Source: Acidimicrobiia bacterium (lineage in GTDB: Bacteria > Actinomycetota > Acidimicrobiia > Acidimicrobiales > Bin134). From it: a stretch of DNA of 64,000 nt. The notes under the pieces are model-generated. The model was given only the letters and a program-made list of their open reading frames with translations. It was not told where the DNA came from and did not search any database. The stretch covers positions 92,956 through 156,955 of the forward strand of contig JAJDUJ010000025.1 in assembly GCA_022826705.1 (NCBI GenBank), written 5' to 3'. Both the position numbers and the translations under genes were made by a program. Positions 9,040 through 17,626 of this stretch are shown here, piece after piece (within the stretch, counting starts at the first letter, position 1; each line of letters starts with the position of its first letter).

Positions 9040-10035
9040 TCAGCGCTCACGGCGGAAGCGCGAGGCCCGCTGCCAGTGGCGGCCGCCGAACACCAGCGCC
9101 GGCAGCCCCACCAGGCTGCCGGCCACGGTGAGGAAGTAGAGCAGCAGCCCCATGGCGATGGCCCGCTCATCGATCACGCCCAAGTCGTGGAGGAACAGCA
9201 CCAAGGCCCCCTCCCGCAGGCCAAGCCCTCCCAGGCCGATGGGCAGCACCTGGATGATGAGCACCGCGGGGATGAACGCCATCAGCTCGGTGGGCCCCAG
9301 GCCGTTGATCCCCACCACCTTGGCCGCGCACCCGGCGGCGGCCAGCATTATCGCCTGGTAGGCGAAGGCGGTTATCAGCACCCGGCCGGTGTCGCGGGGC
9401 TTGGCCCGAAGCTCGTCGATGCCCATGTGCAGACCGTTCACGAAGCGGACCCAGCCGTTGCGCCGGCTGACCCATCGGCCGAACCACTGATTGCCCACCA
9501 GCAGCAGGATCAGTCCGAGAGCCAGCAGGGTGAGGCCGGCGGTGCTGGCCGCCACTCGGGAGGGGGCGCCCAATCCTCGCAGCTCTTCGTCGAGCGCCAA
9601 GCCCAGCAGCGTGAACACCGGCAGCACGATCCAGCCGCTGAGCCGCTCCAACAGCACCGAGGCGAAGCTGTGGGGGCCGTCGCCGGTGTCGTTGGAGAGG
9701 CGGGATATCCGCAGCACGTCGCCCCCCACCGTGGTGGGCACGAAGTTGGAGATGAACATTCCCGCCATGTAGTGCGAGAACATGCGCCGGGGCTTCACTT
9801 GCAGCCCCAGGGCGACGGCCACCTCATACCACCGGGCGGTGGCCGCCATGTTGCCCATCACGGTGAGCATGAGCGCGCCCACCAGCCAGAACGGCGTGGC
9901 CGAGTTGAAGTCGGGCCACAGTTGTCCGGCGTCGAACGAGGGCAGCCACCAGATCAACAAGAAGAACAGGGCCACGCTGATGCCCACCCGGAGCACGATG
10001 CTGAGCACCCGGCGGGTGGTGTGCTTCTCAGTCAA
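9040..10035 (-). CDS. LPG-synthase-type transmembrane protein (UPF0104 / flippase-like family)
   Basis: A 331-residue polytopic protein with about eight hydrophobic helices, starting at LSIVLRVGISVALFFLLIWWLP. It has the family motifs FISNFVPTTVGGDVLR (about residues 92-107) and QVLPIGLGGLGLREG (about 260-275). This is the membrane domain shared with MprF flippases and the UPF0104/AglD family; no soluble lysyl-transferase domain is attached. Role inferred: lipid or lipid-linked sugar translocation, or an accessory to it. It is the first gene of a probable minus-strand operon with the PAP2-like gene and dxs. Confidence 0.82.
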   Translation of the reverse strand: MTEKHTTRRVLSIVLRVGISVALFFLLIWWLPSFDAGQLWPDFNSATPFWLVGALMLTVMGNMAATARWYEVAVALGLQVKPRRMFSHYMAGMFISNFVPTTVGGDVLRISRLSNDTGDGPHSFASVLLERLSGWIVLPVFTLLGLALDEELRGLGAPSRVAASTAGLTLLALGLILLLVGNQWFGRWVSRRNGWVRFVNGLHMGIDELRAKPRDTGRVLITAFAYQAIMLAAAGCAAKVVGINGLGPTELMAFIPAVLIIQVLPIGLGGLGLREGALVLFLHDLGVIDERAIAMGLLLYFLTVAGSLVGLPALVFGGRHWQRASRFRRER

Positions 10036-10136
10036 GCCCGGGCCCGCAAACGTGTAGGGGTGACCCCGGGCACGCGCCAGCGGTTGAGGCGGCCATCGGG
10101 GTCATTCAGACAAGGCTATTGCCCCGCCGCGCCCCT

Positions 10137-11792
10137 ATGGATATTACGGTGAGGCCAATGTCGGGAAAACAGGTCACCGGTCACGGGGGCGATCAGGTTC
10201 TGGCCGCCCTGGCCCCTTTCGGAGTGCAGGAGCTGTTCACCCTGTCGGGGGGCCACATCTTCCCCTTGTACGACGCGGCGGTGAAGCAGGGCCATGTGGT
10301 GCTCTACGACGTTCGCCACGAGCAGACCGCGGTCTTCGCGGCCGAGGCGCTGGCCAAGCTGACCCGCCGTCCGGGGGTGGCCGCGGTGACCGCCGGGCCC
10401 GGGGTGACCAACTCGGTGAGCGCGGTGACCACCGCCTGGCTCAACGGCGCGCCACTGGTGGTGCTGGGCGGCCGGGCCCCAGAGGCCCGCTGGGGGTCGG
10501 GCTCGCTCCAGGAGCTCGACCATGTGCCCATCCTGGCCCCGGTTACCAAGCGCTCGCTCACCGCGGGGGGCGGCGACGATCTGGCCGCCGCCACCTATCG
10601 GGCTGTGCAAGCCGCCATGACCCCTCACCGGGGCCCGGTGTTCGTGGACTATCCCATGGACGTGATCTTCTCCGAGGGCTCCGGCACCGTGCCCGACGAG
10701 CCCATGCCGGTGGGCGAGGCGCCCAACCCCGACGGGGTGGCTGCGGTGGCCGACATGGTGGCTGCCGCCCGTCGTCCTGCGGTACTGGTGGGCACCGACG
10801 TGTACTGGGACGGCGCCTGGGATGCGCTGCGGGCCTGGGTGGAGGCCCAGCGGCTGCCCGCCTTCGCCAACGGCCTGGGCCGGGGATGCCTGCCCGCCGA
10901 CCACGAGCTGTTCTTCAGCCGCACCCGGCGGATGCTGCGCTCCGATGCCGATCTGGTGATTGTGGCTGGCACTCCGCTCGACTTCCGGCTCTCGTTCGGC
11001 CGGTTTGGCGATGCCCAGGTGGTGCATCTCACCGACAGCATCGAATCGGTGTCGGCCCACGCCCAGCCGGCGGCGACGGTGTCGGGCGATTTAGTCCAGA
11101 TGCTGGGTGCACTGGCCGACGGTCCCGCGCCGGCCCATCCCTCTGAGCGCGACCAGTGGGTAGCCCAACTGCGGAACACCGAGGACGCCGCTCGGGCCGA
11201 GGAGGAGGATCTGCTGACGACGGCGGCCGATCCCATCTTGCCCACCAGGGTGTACGGGGAATTGCGCCAGGTGCTGGATCGGGATGCGGTGGTGATCGGC
11301 GACGGCGGCGACTTCGTCTCCTACGCCGGTCGATTCGTGGACTCCTATCTGCCCGGCCACTGGCTCGATCCCGGTCCGTACGGCTGTTTGGGAACCGGGA
11401 TGGGCTACGCCATGGCCGCCCGGGTGGCCCACCCCGACCGTCAGGTGGTGCTGCTGTTGGGCGACGGGGCGGCCGGGTTCTCGCTGATGGACGCCGATTC
11501 GCTGGTACGCCACAACCTGCCGGTGGTCATCGTGGTGGGCAACAACGGCTGCTGGGGCTTGGAGAAGCATCCCATGCGCCAGATGTACGGCTACGACGTG
11601 GCCGCCGACCTCCAAGAGGGGTGCCGCTACGACCAGGTGGTGACCGCCCTGGGCGGGGCCGGGGAGACCGTGGAGCGCCCCGACGACATAGCCCCCGCCC
11701 TCAAGCGGGCCCTCGACGCTGGGGTTCCCTACGTGGTAAACGTGATCTGCGATCCCGAACACGCCTACCCCCGCCGCTCCAACCTCGGCTGA
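10137..11792 (+). CDS. Thiamine-diphosphate enzyme, acetolactate synthase large-subunit-like
   Basis: A 551-residue member of the acetohydroxyacid synthase / oxalyl-CoA decarboxylase / benzoylformate decarboxylase superfamily. It has the N-terminal PYR domain (LFTLSGGHIFPLYDA, the catalytic-glutamate helix HEQTAVFAAEALAK, GPGVTNSVSAV), a central Rossmann-like domain, and the C-terminal PP domain (GDGAAGFSLMDADSL...NNGCWGLEKH, ThDP/Mg site). I use ATG 10137; an upstream TTG (10119) and a downstream ATG (10158) are possible. No ilvN-type regulatory subunit is adjacent, so a biosynthetic AHAS role is unlikely and the actual 2-keto acid or CoA substrate is unknown. Confidence 0.82.
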   Translation: MDITVRPMSGKQVTGHGGDQVLAALAPFGVQELFTLSGGHIFPLYDAAVKQGHVVLYDVRHEQTAVFAAEALAKLTRRPGVAAVTAGPGVTNSVSAVTTAWLNGAPLVVLGGRAPEARWGSGSLQELDHVPILAPVTKRSLTAGGGDDLAAATYRAVQAAMTPHRGPVFVDYPMDVIFSEGSGTVPDEPMPVGEAPNPDGVAAVADMVAAARRPAVLVGTDVYWDGAWDALRAWVEAQRLPAFANGLGRGCLPADHELFFSRTRRMLRSDADLVIVAGTPLDFRLSFGRFGDAQVVHLTDSIESVSAHAQPAATVSGDLVQMLGALADGPAPAHPSERDQWVAQLRNTEDAARAEEEDLLTTAADPILPTRVYGELRQVLDRDAVVIGDGGDFVSYAGRFVDSYLPGHWLDPGPYGCLGTGMGYAMAARVAHPDRQVVLLLGDGAAGFSLMDADSLVRHNLPVVIVVGNNGCWGLEKHPMRQMYGYDVAADLQEGCRYDQVVTALGGAGETVERPDDIAPALKRALDAGVPYVVNVICDPEHAYPRRSNLG

Positions 11793-11856
11793 CGGCCCCT
11801 GTTCCCGGTTCGGACGGGATGTCGGTAGGCTACGGCGTCGAGGCAAGGGAGAAGCT

Positions 11857-13248
11857 GTGATCGACGAGTCTGTTGTTTCTGGCACGCTGTCGGAAGCGCT
11901 GAAAACCGGGGGCGAGTTCGCCGAGGTTTTTGTGGAGGACCGGCGCTCTTCGTCGGCGCTGTTGGACGACGGCAAGGTGGAGGAGCTCACCTCGGGCCGC
12001 ACCCGGGGGGCGGGAATCCGCGTCGTGGTGGGCGAGACCACCGGGTTCGCCCACACTTCCGATCTGAGCGAGGCCGGTTTGGCCAAAGCGGCTCGGGCCG
12101 CGGCCGCGGCCGCCCGAGGCGGCGGAGGCGGCCACCAGATCGTGGCGCTGAGCCAGGTGGACGCCCCGGCCCCCAACGAAGTCGAGGTGCTGCCCGAGAC
12201 CGTGGCCAAGGCGACCAAGGTGGATCTCTTGGGCCGGGCCGACGAAGCCGCCCGAGGAGCGGGATCGGCCATCACCCAGGTGTCCGCCCGCTACGCCGAC
12301 GGCCGTCGCCGCATCCTGGTGGCCAACAGCGATGGGCTGCTGGCCGGCGACGACCAGGTGCGCACCCGGTTCGCAGTGTCGTGCGTGGCGGTGGGAGACA
12401 CCGGCATGCAGACCGGCTTTGAGAGCGTGGGCCGTCCGATCGGTTTTGAACTGTTCGACGAATACGAGGTGGACGCCTTGGCCCGCACCGCAGCCAATCG
12501 GGCGCTCACCAAGCTGGCCGCCCAACCCGCCCCCAGCGGATCGATGCCGGTGGTGATCGGCCCCGGCGGCGGCGGAGTGCTGTTCCACGAGGCTTGCGGA
12601 CATGGACTAGAGGCCGACTTGGTGGCCAAGCAAGCCTCAGTGTTCCGGAATCGGGTGGGTGAGCAGGTGGCCCACCCCGAGGTCACCCTCATCGACGACG
12701 GAACCATGGCCCGGGAGTGGGGCGCCTACGCCATCGACGACGAGGGTCGCCCCGCCCAGCGCAACGTGCTCATCGAGAACGGCGTGCTCACCGACTACAT
12801 GTGGGATCTGCTGCGGGCCCGCAAAGAGGGGCGGGAGAGCTCGGGCAACGGCCGCCGCCAGAGCTACCAGCACCTGCCCATGGTGAGGATGACCAACACC
12901 TACCTGGCCAACGGGTCCGAGGATCCTGCCGACATCATCGCGGCCACCGACCGTGGGGTGTATGTGGCCCACCTGGGCGGCGGCCAGGTGAATACCGCCA
13001 CCGGCGATTTCGTGTTCGGAATGAGCGAGGCCTATCTGATCGAGAACGGCAAGATCGGTGCCCCGATCCGGGAGGGCAACCTCATCGGCAACGGCCCTGA
13101 AGTGCTGGCCGGTATCGAGGCGCTGGGCAACGACTTCGCCATGGGGTCGCCCGGCACCTGCGGAAAGGACGGCCAAGGTGTTCCGGTGGGCGACGGCACT
13201 CCCACACTGCGAGTGGCGTCGATGACCATCGGCGGAACCGCGGCGTGA
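11857..13248 (+). CDS. tldD: Metalloprotease TldD
   Basis: A 463-residue subunit of the TldD/TldE heterodimer, which degrades unfolded or modified peptides and matures some RiPPs. The zinc-binding HExxxH sits at about residues 244-249 within GVLFHEACGHGLEADLV. The C-terminal block GEAYLIENGKIGAPIREGNLIGN and SPGTCGKDGQGVPVGDGTP are family typical. Start is GTG 11857, preceded by AAGGGAG at an 5-nt gap. It is followed 40 bp later by the partner tldE in the same direction. No RiPP precursor or microcin gene is visible nearby. Confidence 0.95.
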   Translation: MIDESVVSGTLSEALKTGGEFAEVFVEDRRSSSALLDDGKVEELTSGRTRGAGIRVVVGETTGFAHTSDLSEAGLAKAARAAAAAARGGGGGHQIVALSQVDAPAPNEVEVLPETVAKATKVDLLGRADEAARGAGSAITQVSARYADGRRRILVANSDGLLAGDDQVRTRFAVSCVAVGDTGMQTGFESVGRPIGFELFDEYEVDALARTAANRALTKLAAQPAPSGSMPVVIGPGGGGVLFHEACGHGLEADLVAKQASVFRNRVGEQVAHPEVTLIDDGTMAREWGAYAIDDEGRPAQRNVLIENGVLTDYMWDLLRARKEGRESSGNGRRQSYQHLPMVRMTNTYLANGSEDPADIIAATDRGVYVAHLGGGQVNTATGDFVFGMSEAYLIENGKIGAPIREGNLIGNGPEVLAGIEALGNDFAMGSPGTCGKDGQGVPVGDGTPTLRVASMTIGGTAA

Positions 13249-13288
13249 CGGCTCGCCGACCGAGGTTGACTTTCGACAGGACCGCAGC

Positions 13289-14635
13289 GTGAACCCCGAG
13301 GAGCTGTTGGAGATCGCCGAGCGCATCGTGGGCTGGGGGCGCGACGGCGAGCAGGTCGAAGCGGTGGTCGGCCACAGCCAGGAGACCGAGGTGCGGGTGT
13401 ACGAGGGCGAGATCGAGTCGCTGTCGGTGGCCGAGTCGCAGGGAGTGGGCATCCGGGTGATCGCCGACGGCCGCCAGGGGTTCGCCCACGCCGGCACCCT
13501 CGATCCCGAAGTGCTAGAGGAGACTCTGGCCGAGGCCCGCGACAACGCCGTGTTCGGCTCGCCCGACGAGTTCTTCGGCCTGGCCGAGCCCGACGGGGTG
13601 GACCCCCCGGAGCTCGATCTCTATCACGAGGCTCTCTTGAAAGTGAGCACCGAGGCCAAGATCGACATGGCCCTGGAGTTGGAGCGAGCAGTGCGAGCCG
13701 GCGATCCCCGCATCGTGGGAGTGGAGTCGGCCGACTACGGCGACGCGGTGGGCGCCGACGCCATCGCCACCACCACCGGCATCCGCAGCACGGGCAGGGA
13801 CACATCGTGCTATCTCACCGCCTACTCGCTGGCCTCGGAGGGCGACGAGACCCAGACCGGCTTCGGGTTCTCGGTGGGCCGCGAGCCCTCCGCCCTCGAC
13901 GTGGGGGAGGCCGCAACCGACGCGGTGGAACGGGCCACTCGGATGCTGGGGGCCACTCAGCCCCCCACCGAGCGGGTCACCGTGGTGCTCGACCCATTCG
14001 TCTCCGCCCAGTTCCTGGGCATCATCGGGGGCACTCTGTCGGGCGAGGCGGTGCTCAAGGGCCGGTCGCTGTTCGCCGACCGCCTGGGCGACCAGGTGGC
14101 CGCCGCGGGCGTCACTCTGGTGGACGATCCCACCAACCCGGAGGCGTTCACCGCGTCCGACGCCGACGGCGAGGGACTGGCCACCCGGCGCAACCTGCTC
14201 ATCGGCGACGGCCAACTCGAGCGGTTCCTGCACAACAGCTACACCGGCCGGCGCTCGGGCACCGCATCCACCGGCTCGGCGGTGCGGGGCTACGCCAGCA
14301 CCCCCGGCGTGGGCTGTCAGGCGCTGTCGCTGGTGCCCGGCGACCGTTCCCCCGACGAGCTCATTGCCGGTATCGACAACGGAGTGTTGGTGCAGGGAGT
14401 GTCGGGGCTGCACTCCGGGGTGAACCCGGTTAGCGGCGACTTCTCCACCGGGGCCGAAGGGCTGCGCATCCGCAACGGCGAGTTGGCCGAGCCGGTCAGA
14501 GAGATCACCATCGCCTCCACACTCCAGCGGATGCTGCTCGATGTGGCTGCGGTGGGATCCGACCTCACCTGGCTGCCCATGAGCTCGGCCGGGGTGACGC
14601 TGGTGGTGGCCGAGGTCACCATGTCCGGGGCATAA
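13289..14635 (+). CDS. tldE: TldE/PmbA-family protein, partner of TldD
   Basis: A 448-residue PmbA/TldE homologue with the characteristic N-terminal block (EVRVYEGEIESLSVAESQGVGIRV) and C-terminal block (VSGLHSGVNPVSGDFSTGAEGLRI). It lacks the HExxxH zinc site, as expected for the non-catalytic partner. It acts with TldD in the cytosol as a proteolytic heterodimer. GTG start at 13289; 40 bp after tldD and 15 bp before uppP, in one direction, so a three-gene transcript is likely. Confidence 0.94.
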   Translation: MNPEELLEIAERIVGWGRDGEQVEAVVGHSQETEVRVYEGEIESLSVAESQGVGIRVIADGRQGFAHAGTLDPEVLEETLAEARDNAVFGSPDEFFGLAEPDGVDPPELDLYHEALLKVSTEAKIDMALELERAVRAGDPRIVGVESADYGDAVGADAIATTTGIRSTGRDTSCYLTAYSLASEGDETQTGFGFSVGREPSALDVGEAATDAVERATRMLGATQPPTERVTVVLDPFVSAQFLGIIGGTLSGEAVLKGRSLFADRLGDQVAAAGVTLVDDPTNPEAFTASDADGEGLATRRNLLIGDGQLERFLHNSYTGRRSGTASTGSAVRGYASTPGVGCQALSLVPGDRSPDELIAGIDNGVLVQGVSGLHSGVNPVSGDFSTGAEGLRIRNGELAEPVREITIASTLQRMLLDVAAVGSDLTWLPMSSAGVTLVVAEVTMSGA

Positions 14636-14650
14636 TCGCTGGTAGGGGCC

Positions 14651-15487
14651 ATGTCGGTCCTGCATGCCATATTGCTGGGCATCGCTCAGGGGCTGACAGA
14701 GTTCCTGCCGGTGTCCTCTAGCGGGCACTTGCAGATCATTCCCTGGCTGGCCGATTGGAACGACTTCGAAGGCCGCGACGACCTTGAGAGAGCATTCGAT
14801 GTGGCCCTCCACCTGGGCACGCTGGTGGGATTGGTGGCCTGCCTGCGCCGAGAGGTGTGGGCGCTGTTGCGAGACGGGATTGCCGCGGTGGTCGATCGCC
14901 GAAGCCCGATGACCGCAGACGGACGGCTGGGGTGGCTGTTGGTGTTGGCCACCGTGCCGGCCGCCGCGGTGGGGGTGGGGTTGCGGTCGGTAATCGACGA
15001 GGCCGACGATGAGATCTGGCTCACCGCGGTGATGCTGGGCGTCTTCGGCCTCCTGCTGTGGTGGGCCGATCGACGCCAGGGCCAGCGCCACACCGAAGAC
15101 GTCGGAGTGCGCGACGCCGTGCTGCTGGGGCTGGCCCAGGCCTGCTCGCTCCAGCCGGGGGTGTCGCGCTCGGGGGTGATCATCACCGCCGGGCGGCTGC
15201 TGCGATACGACCGCGAGGCCGCGGCCCGGCTGGCCATGCTCATGAGCGTGCCGGTGATCGCCGGGGCGGGCGTGTACCTGTTCATCGACATAGGCGGGTG
15301 GGGAGGCATCCCTACCGATGCCCGAGCCGCATTTGCCTGGGGCATGGCCGCCTCGGCGGTCACCGGGTTCGCCGCGGTCAAGGGGCTGCTGGCCCTGGTG
15401 CGCACCCGCAGTTTCAGCACGTTCGCGGTCTACCGGGTGTTGGTGGCCCTGCTGGTGCTCAGCTTGATCACCGCATCGGTGCGGTAG
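14651..15487 (+). CDS. uppP: Undecaprenyl-diphosphatase
   Basis: A 278-residue polytopic membrane enzyme of the UppP/BacA family that dephosphorylates undecaprenyl diphosphate to recycle the carrier lipid for peptidoglycan synthesis. Signature motifs are present: GIAQGLTEFLPVSSSGHL (about residues 10-28, with the catalytic Glu17 and Ser/His) and SLQPGVSRSGVIITAGRLL (about 169-187, catalytic Arg). Length matches the family. ATG at 14651, 15 bp after tldE. It converges on the SAF-domain gene with a 6-bp gap. Confidence 0.97.
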   Translation: MSVLHAILLGIAQGLTEFLPVSSSGHLQIIPWLADWNDFEGRDDLERAFDVALHLGTLVGLVACLRREVWALLRDGIAAVVDRRSPMTADGRLGWLLVLATVPAAAVGVGLRSVIDEADDEIWLTAVMLGVFGLLLWWADRRQGQRHTEDVGVRDAVLLGLAQACSLQPGVSRSGVIITAGRLLRYDREAAARLAMLMSVPVIAGAGVYLFIDIGGWGGIPTDARAAFAWGMAASAVTGFAAVKGLLALVRTRSFSTFAVYRVLVALLVLSLITASVR

Positions 15488-15493
15488 AAACCG

Positions 15494-16135
15494 TCATCCT
15501 TGCTGCACTAGGGCCAGGGTGATTGAACCTTGGACCACGGCCGAGGCCACGGGGAGCAGCTCTTGGTCGGTCACCGCGATGGTGACGGCGTGCTCGGCTC
15601 GAGCAGTCACCACTGCGGCGTTGGCCACGGTGAGAGTTGCTTGGGTTTGGGCACCGCTCTCATCGGAGATCGGCAAGGTCACCAGCACATCCACCCGGTC
15701 GCCGGGAGCCAGCGGGGGCATGGCGGTGTGGGCGGGAACAGCAACCTCGATGCGACCACCGATGGGGATTCCGCCCAGTCGGGCTGCGGTCACCACGTCG
15801 CCGACGTGAAGGGCAGTCGAGGCCGCCTCGCTGCCGGTCAAAGCAGAAATTGCATCGGGCGGCAGCACCAGCGCGGGGTATCGGCGGGTCTCGGTATTGC
15901 CCTCGTCCAGCGCTTGTCCGGCCTCAATGGTCTGGGTGGCCACCACCACCGGGGTGAGCTCCCCTAAAGAGGGGCCACCCCCGGCCATCCCGGCAACGGC
16001 CGCCACCGCTAGCCCGGTGATGCCCGCGGCCGCGGCCACCACCAGCCAATAGCTGCGTCGCCCGCCCGGCAGCCGGGCCAGCAGGGATCCTCGCCACGTC
16101 AGGGGTTGGCCGACTGTTTCAGCAGATGCGTCCAC
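15494..16135 (-). CDS. SAF-domain secreted/membrane-anchored protein (CpaB-like)
   Basis: A 213-residue protein with one N-terminal transmembrane helix (YWLVVAAAAGITGLAVAAVAGMAGGG, about residues 29-54) then a SAF domain (VVVATQTIEAGQALDEGNTETRRYPALVLP). This is the arrangement of CpaB/RcpC, the periplasmic part of Flp pilus assembly. The C-terminal part, with GDRVDVLVTL, also fits CpaB. No other tad/flp genes are in the window, so it is an orphan and a pilus role is only inference. Low-GC signals or transfer marks are not apparent. Confidence 0.75.
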   Translation of the reverse strand: MDASAETVGQPLTWRGSLLARLPGGRRSYWLVVAAAAGITGLAVAAVAGMAGGGPSLGELTPVVVATQTIEAGQALDEGNTETRRYPALVLPPDAISALTGSEAASTALHVGDVVTAARLGGIPIGGRIEVAVPAHTAMPPLAPGDRVDVLVTLPISDESGAQTQATLTVANAAVVTARAEHAVTIAVTDQELLPVASAVVQGSITLALVQQG

Positions 16136-16211
16136 CGGCGCGCTCCTCCAACCGGTTTCGGAAGGGGGAAGCGTCGCTCAGGTTAGCTGCGGTTTGAGTT
16201 GTTGGGAAGGG

Positions 16212-17012
16212 TCAGGATGAGGGCAGCGGTGGCTCGATTTCGTTGGTCTGTGCGGAGCAGTCGGGCAGGTTGTGGGCGATGGCCCGAATGGCGCCGAAGA
16301 GCACGGCTTGCATTCGGTCGACGTTTTGGGCGAAGAAGGCGAACACCTCGTCTTGGGTGACCGGCTCGATGTCGGGATCGTCGTCCAGGCCGACGTCGTA
16401 GTCGGTGACCAAGGCGGCGGTGGCGTAGCAGATGCCCAGCTCGGCGGCGAGGGCGGCCTCGGGGTACTGGGTCATCCCCACCACGTCCCAGCCGTTGTCG
16501 CGGAACCAGCGGGACTCGGCCCGCGTGGAGAAGCGGGGCCCGGAGATCACCGTCATGGTGCCCCCGTCGTGGGCGGTCATGCCCTCGGCGCGGGCGGCGC
16601 CAAGCAGCGCCTGGCGGAGCTCGTCGCAGTAGGGGTCGGCCAGTGAGACGTGGTTGGTGACGGTGTCGAAGTAGGTGTCGGCCCGGCCCGAGGTGCGGTC
16701 GACCAGTTGGTCGCACACCACCACATGGCCGGGGGCCAGCTCACGACGCAGCGAGCCGCAGGCGCTGGGGCCGAAAATGGCCCGTACTCCGGCTTGTCGC
16801 AGTGCCCACAGGTTGGCCCGGTAGTTGACCTTGTGGGCCGGATATCGGTGGCCGGGGCCGTGGCGAGCCAGAAATACCACCTCGATATCGTCTACCAAGC
16901 CGATGGTGAGGGGACCCGACGGTGGTCCGAACGCGTCGTCGCCCGGGACTTCTACCGCGTCATCCAGAAGGGAGTAGAGACCGGAGCCGCCGATGACGCC
17001 GATCTCGGGCAT
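16212..17012 (-). CDS. mtnP: S-methyl-5'-thioadenosine phosphorylase
   Basis: A 266-residue member of the PNP/MTAP family that phosphorolyses methylthioadenosine to adenine and methylthioribose-1-phosphate in methionine salvage. Motifs: IGVIGGSGLYSLL (phosphate-binding), FLARHGPGHRYPAHKVNYRAN, FGPSACGSLR, DQLVDRTSGR and the substrate loop VVGMTQYPEAALAAE. MTAP-type rather than adenosine or guanosine PNP is suggested by MTQYPE and VTDYD. Next upstream is the FmdB zinc ribbon (10 bp away), so the two probably share a transcript. Confidence 0.93.
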   Translation of the reverse strand: MPEIGVIGGSGLYSLLDDAVEVPGDDAFGPPSGPLTIGLVDDIEVVFLARHGPGHRYPAHKVNYRANLWALRQAGVRAIFGPSACGSLRRELAPGHVVVCDQLVDRTSGRADTYFDTVTNHVSLADPYCDELRQALLGAARAEGMTAHDGGTMTVISGPRFSTRAESRWFRDNGWDVVGMTQYPEAALAAELGICYATAALVTDYDVGLDDDPDIEPVTQDEVFAFFAQNVDRMQAVLFGAIRAIAHNLPDCSAQTNEIEPPLPSS

Positions 17013-17021
17013 GGCTGGCGA

Positions 17022-17405
17022 CTAGTCGTCGGATGAGCTGGAGGCGGCCTTGGCCGGTTCGCGGCTGGACGACTCCGATGAGCTGCTGTCGGATTTGGCC
17101 GCGTCGGACTTCGCCGAGTCCGATCTTTCTTGGCCGTTGGAGCTGTCGCCGTTGGACGACGAGCTGGCCATGGTGGACGACTTCGCTCCTGAGCGGCTGT
17201 CGTTTCGGTAGAAGCCGTCGCCCTTGAAGGTGATGCTGGGGACGCTGAACACCTTGGATACCTGGCCTTTGCCGGGCTGGGTGCAGGCGGCGGGGCTGGC
17301 GATGGAGTCGGCTTGGGGGCAGACGGTGAGGGTGTCCTCGGAGAACGACTGGATGACCTCGAAGCGGGTGCCGCAGGTTTGGCAGCTGTAGTCGTAGGCG
17401 GGCAC
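17022..17405 (-). CDS. FmdB-family zinc-ribbon protein with expanded second knuckle and Ser-rich tail
   Basis: A 127-residue small regulatory-type zinc ribbon. The N-terminus MPAYDYSCQTCGTRFEVIQSF gives the first CxxC (Cys8, Cys11), and KVFSVPSITFKGDGFYRNDSR is the usual end of the FmdB domain. The second metal pair is unusual: the two cysteines (VCPQ... and ...AAC) are 13 residues apart, where the family normally has CxxC. Residues 75-127 are a Ser/Lys/Ala/Asp low-complexity tail, common in this family. Biochemical function of FmdB proteins is not settled. Confidence 0.85.
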   Translation of the reverse strand: MPAYDYSCQTCGTRFEVIQSFSEDTLTVCPQADSIASPAACTQPGKGQVSKVFSVPSITFKGDGFYRNDSRSGAKSSTMASSSSNGDSSNGQERSDSAKSDAAKSDSSSSESSSREPAKAASSSSDD

Positions 17406-17626
17406 AGCGTTAAAGGATAGGGGCGTTGTGAGATTGCTGGCTATCTGAGAGGTCTACCATCCTCCGCCGGCTGGCGGGTCCTGTCCCGGCCCAGCCCGCC
17501 GTCCTCCATGGAGTCCGGGCGGCGGGCGCCCTGAGCCGGGCCACCCCCCCGCCTGCCTGGGGTGGGCGCTCGCCTACTTCTTGGGTAGAGAAGGGGGGAT
17601 TTAGCGCGTTTCAGTATTGTTGGCTT
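17406..17626. other. Divergent intergenic region, strongly self-complementary
   Basis: This 221-bp spacer between fmdB and plsY must contain both promoters, but I see no clear -35/-10 pair. Its middle (about 17470-17575) is very GC-rich and folds on itself. GGCTGG can pair with CCAGCC around GGG/CCC near 17479-17505. GCGCCC plus ACCCC can pair with GGGGT plus GGGCGC near 17527-17569. A run of seven C lies in the second element. It might be an unrecognised structured RNA or leader; no known RNA family was recognised. Confidence 0.35.

Noticed and set aside
8782..10152. Plus-strand frame of 456 codons
   Set aside because: Antisense to the LPG-synthase-type gene, rich in His/Gln/Gly with no domain; shadow.
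13514..15091. Minus-strand frame of 525 codons
   Set aside because: Antisense to tldE and uppP, both strongly supported; low-complexity shadow.
17406..17626. 6C RNA, SRP RNA or another known structured RNA
   Set aside because: The seven-C run and hairpins hinted at 6C, but the arrangement does not match what I know of 6C, and the SRP tetraloop motif is absent.
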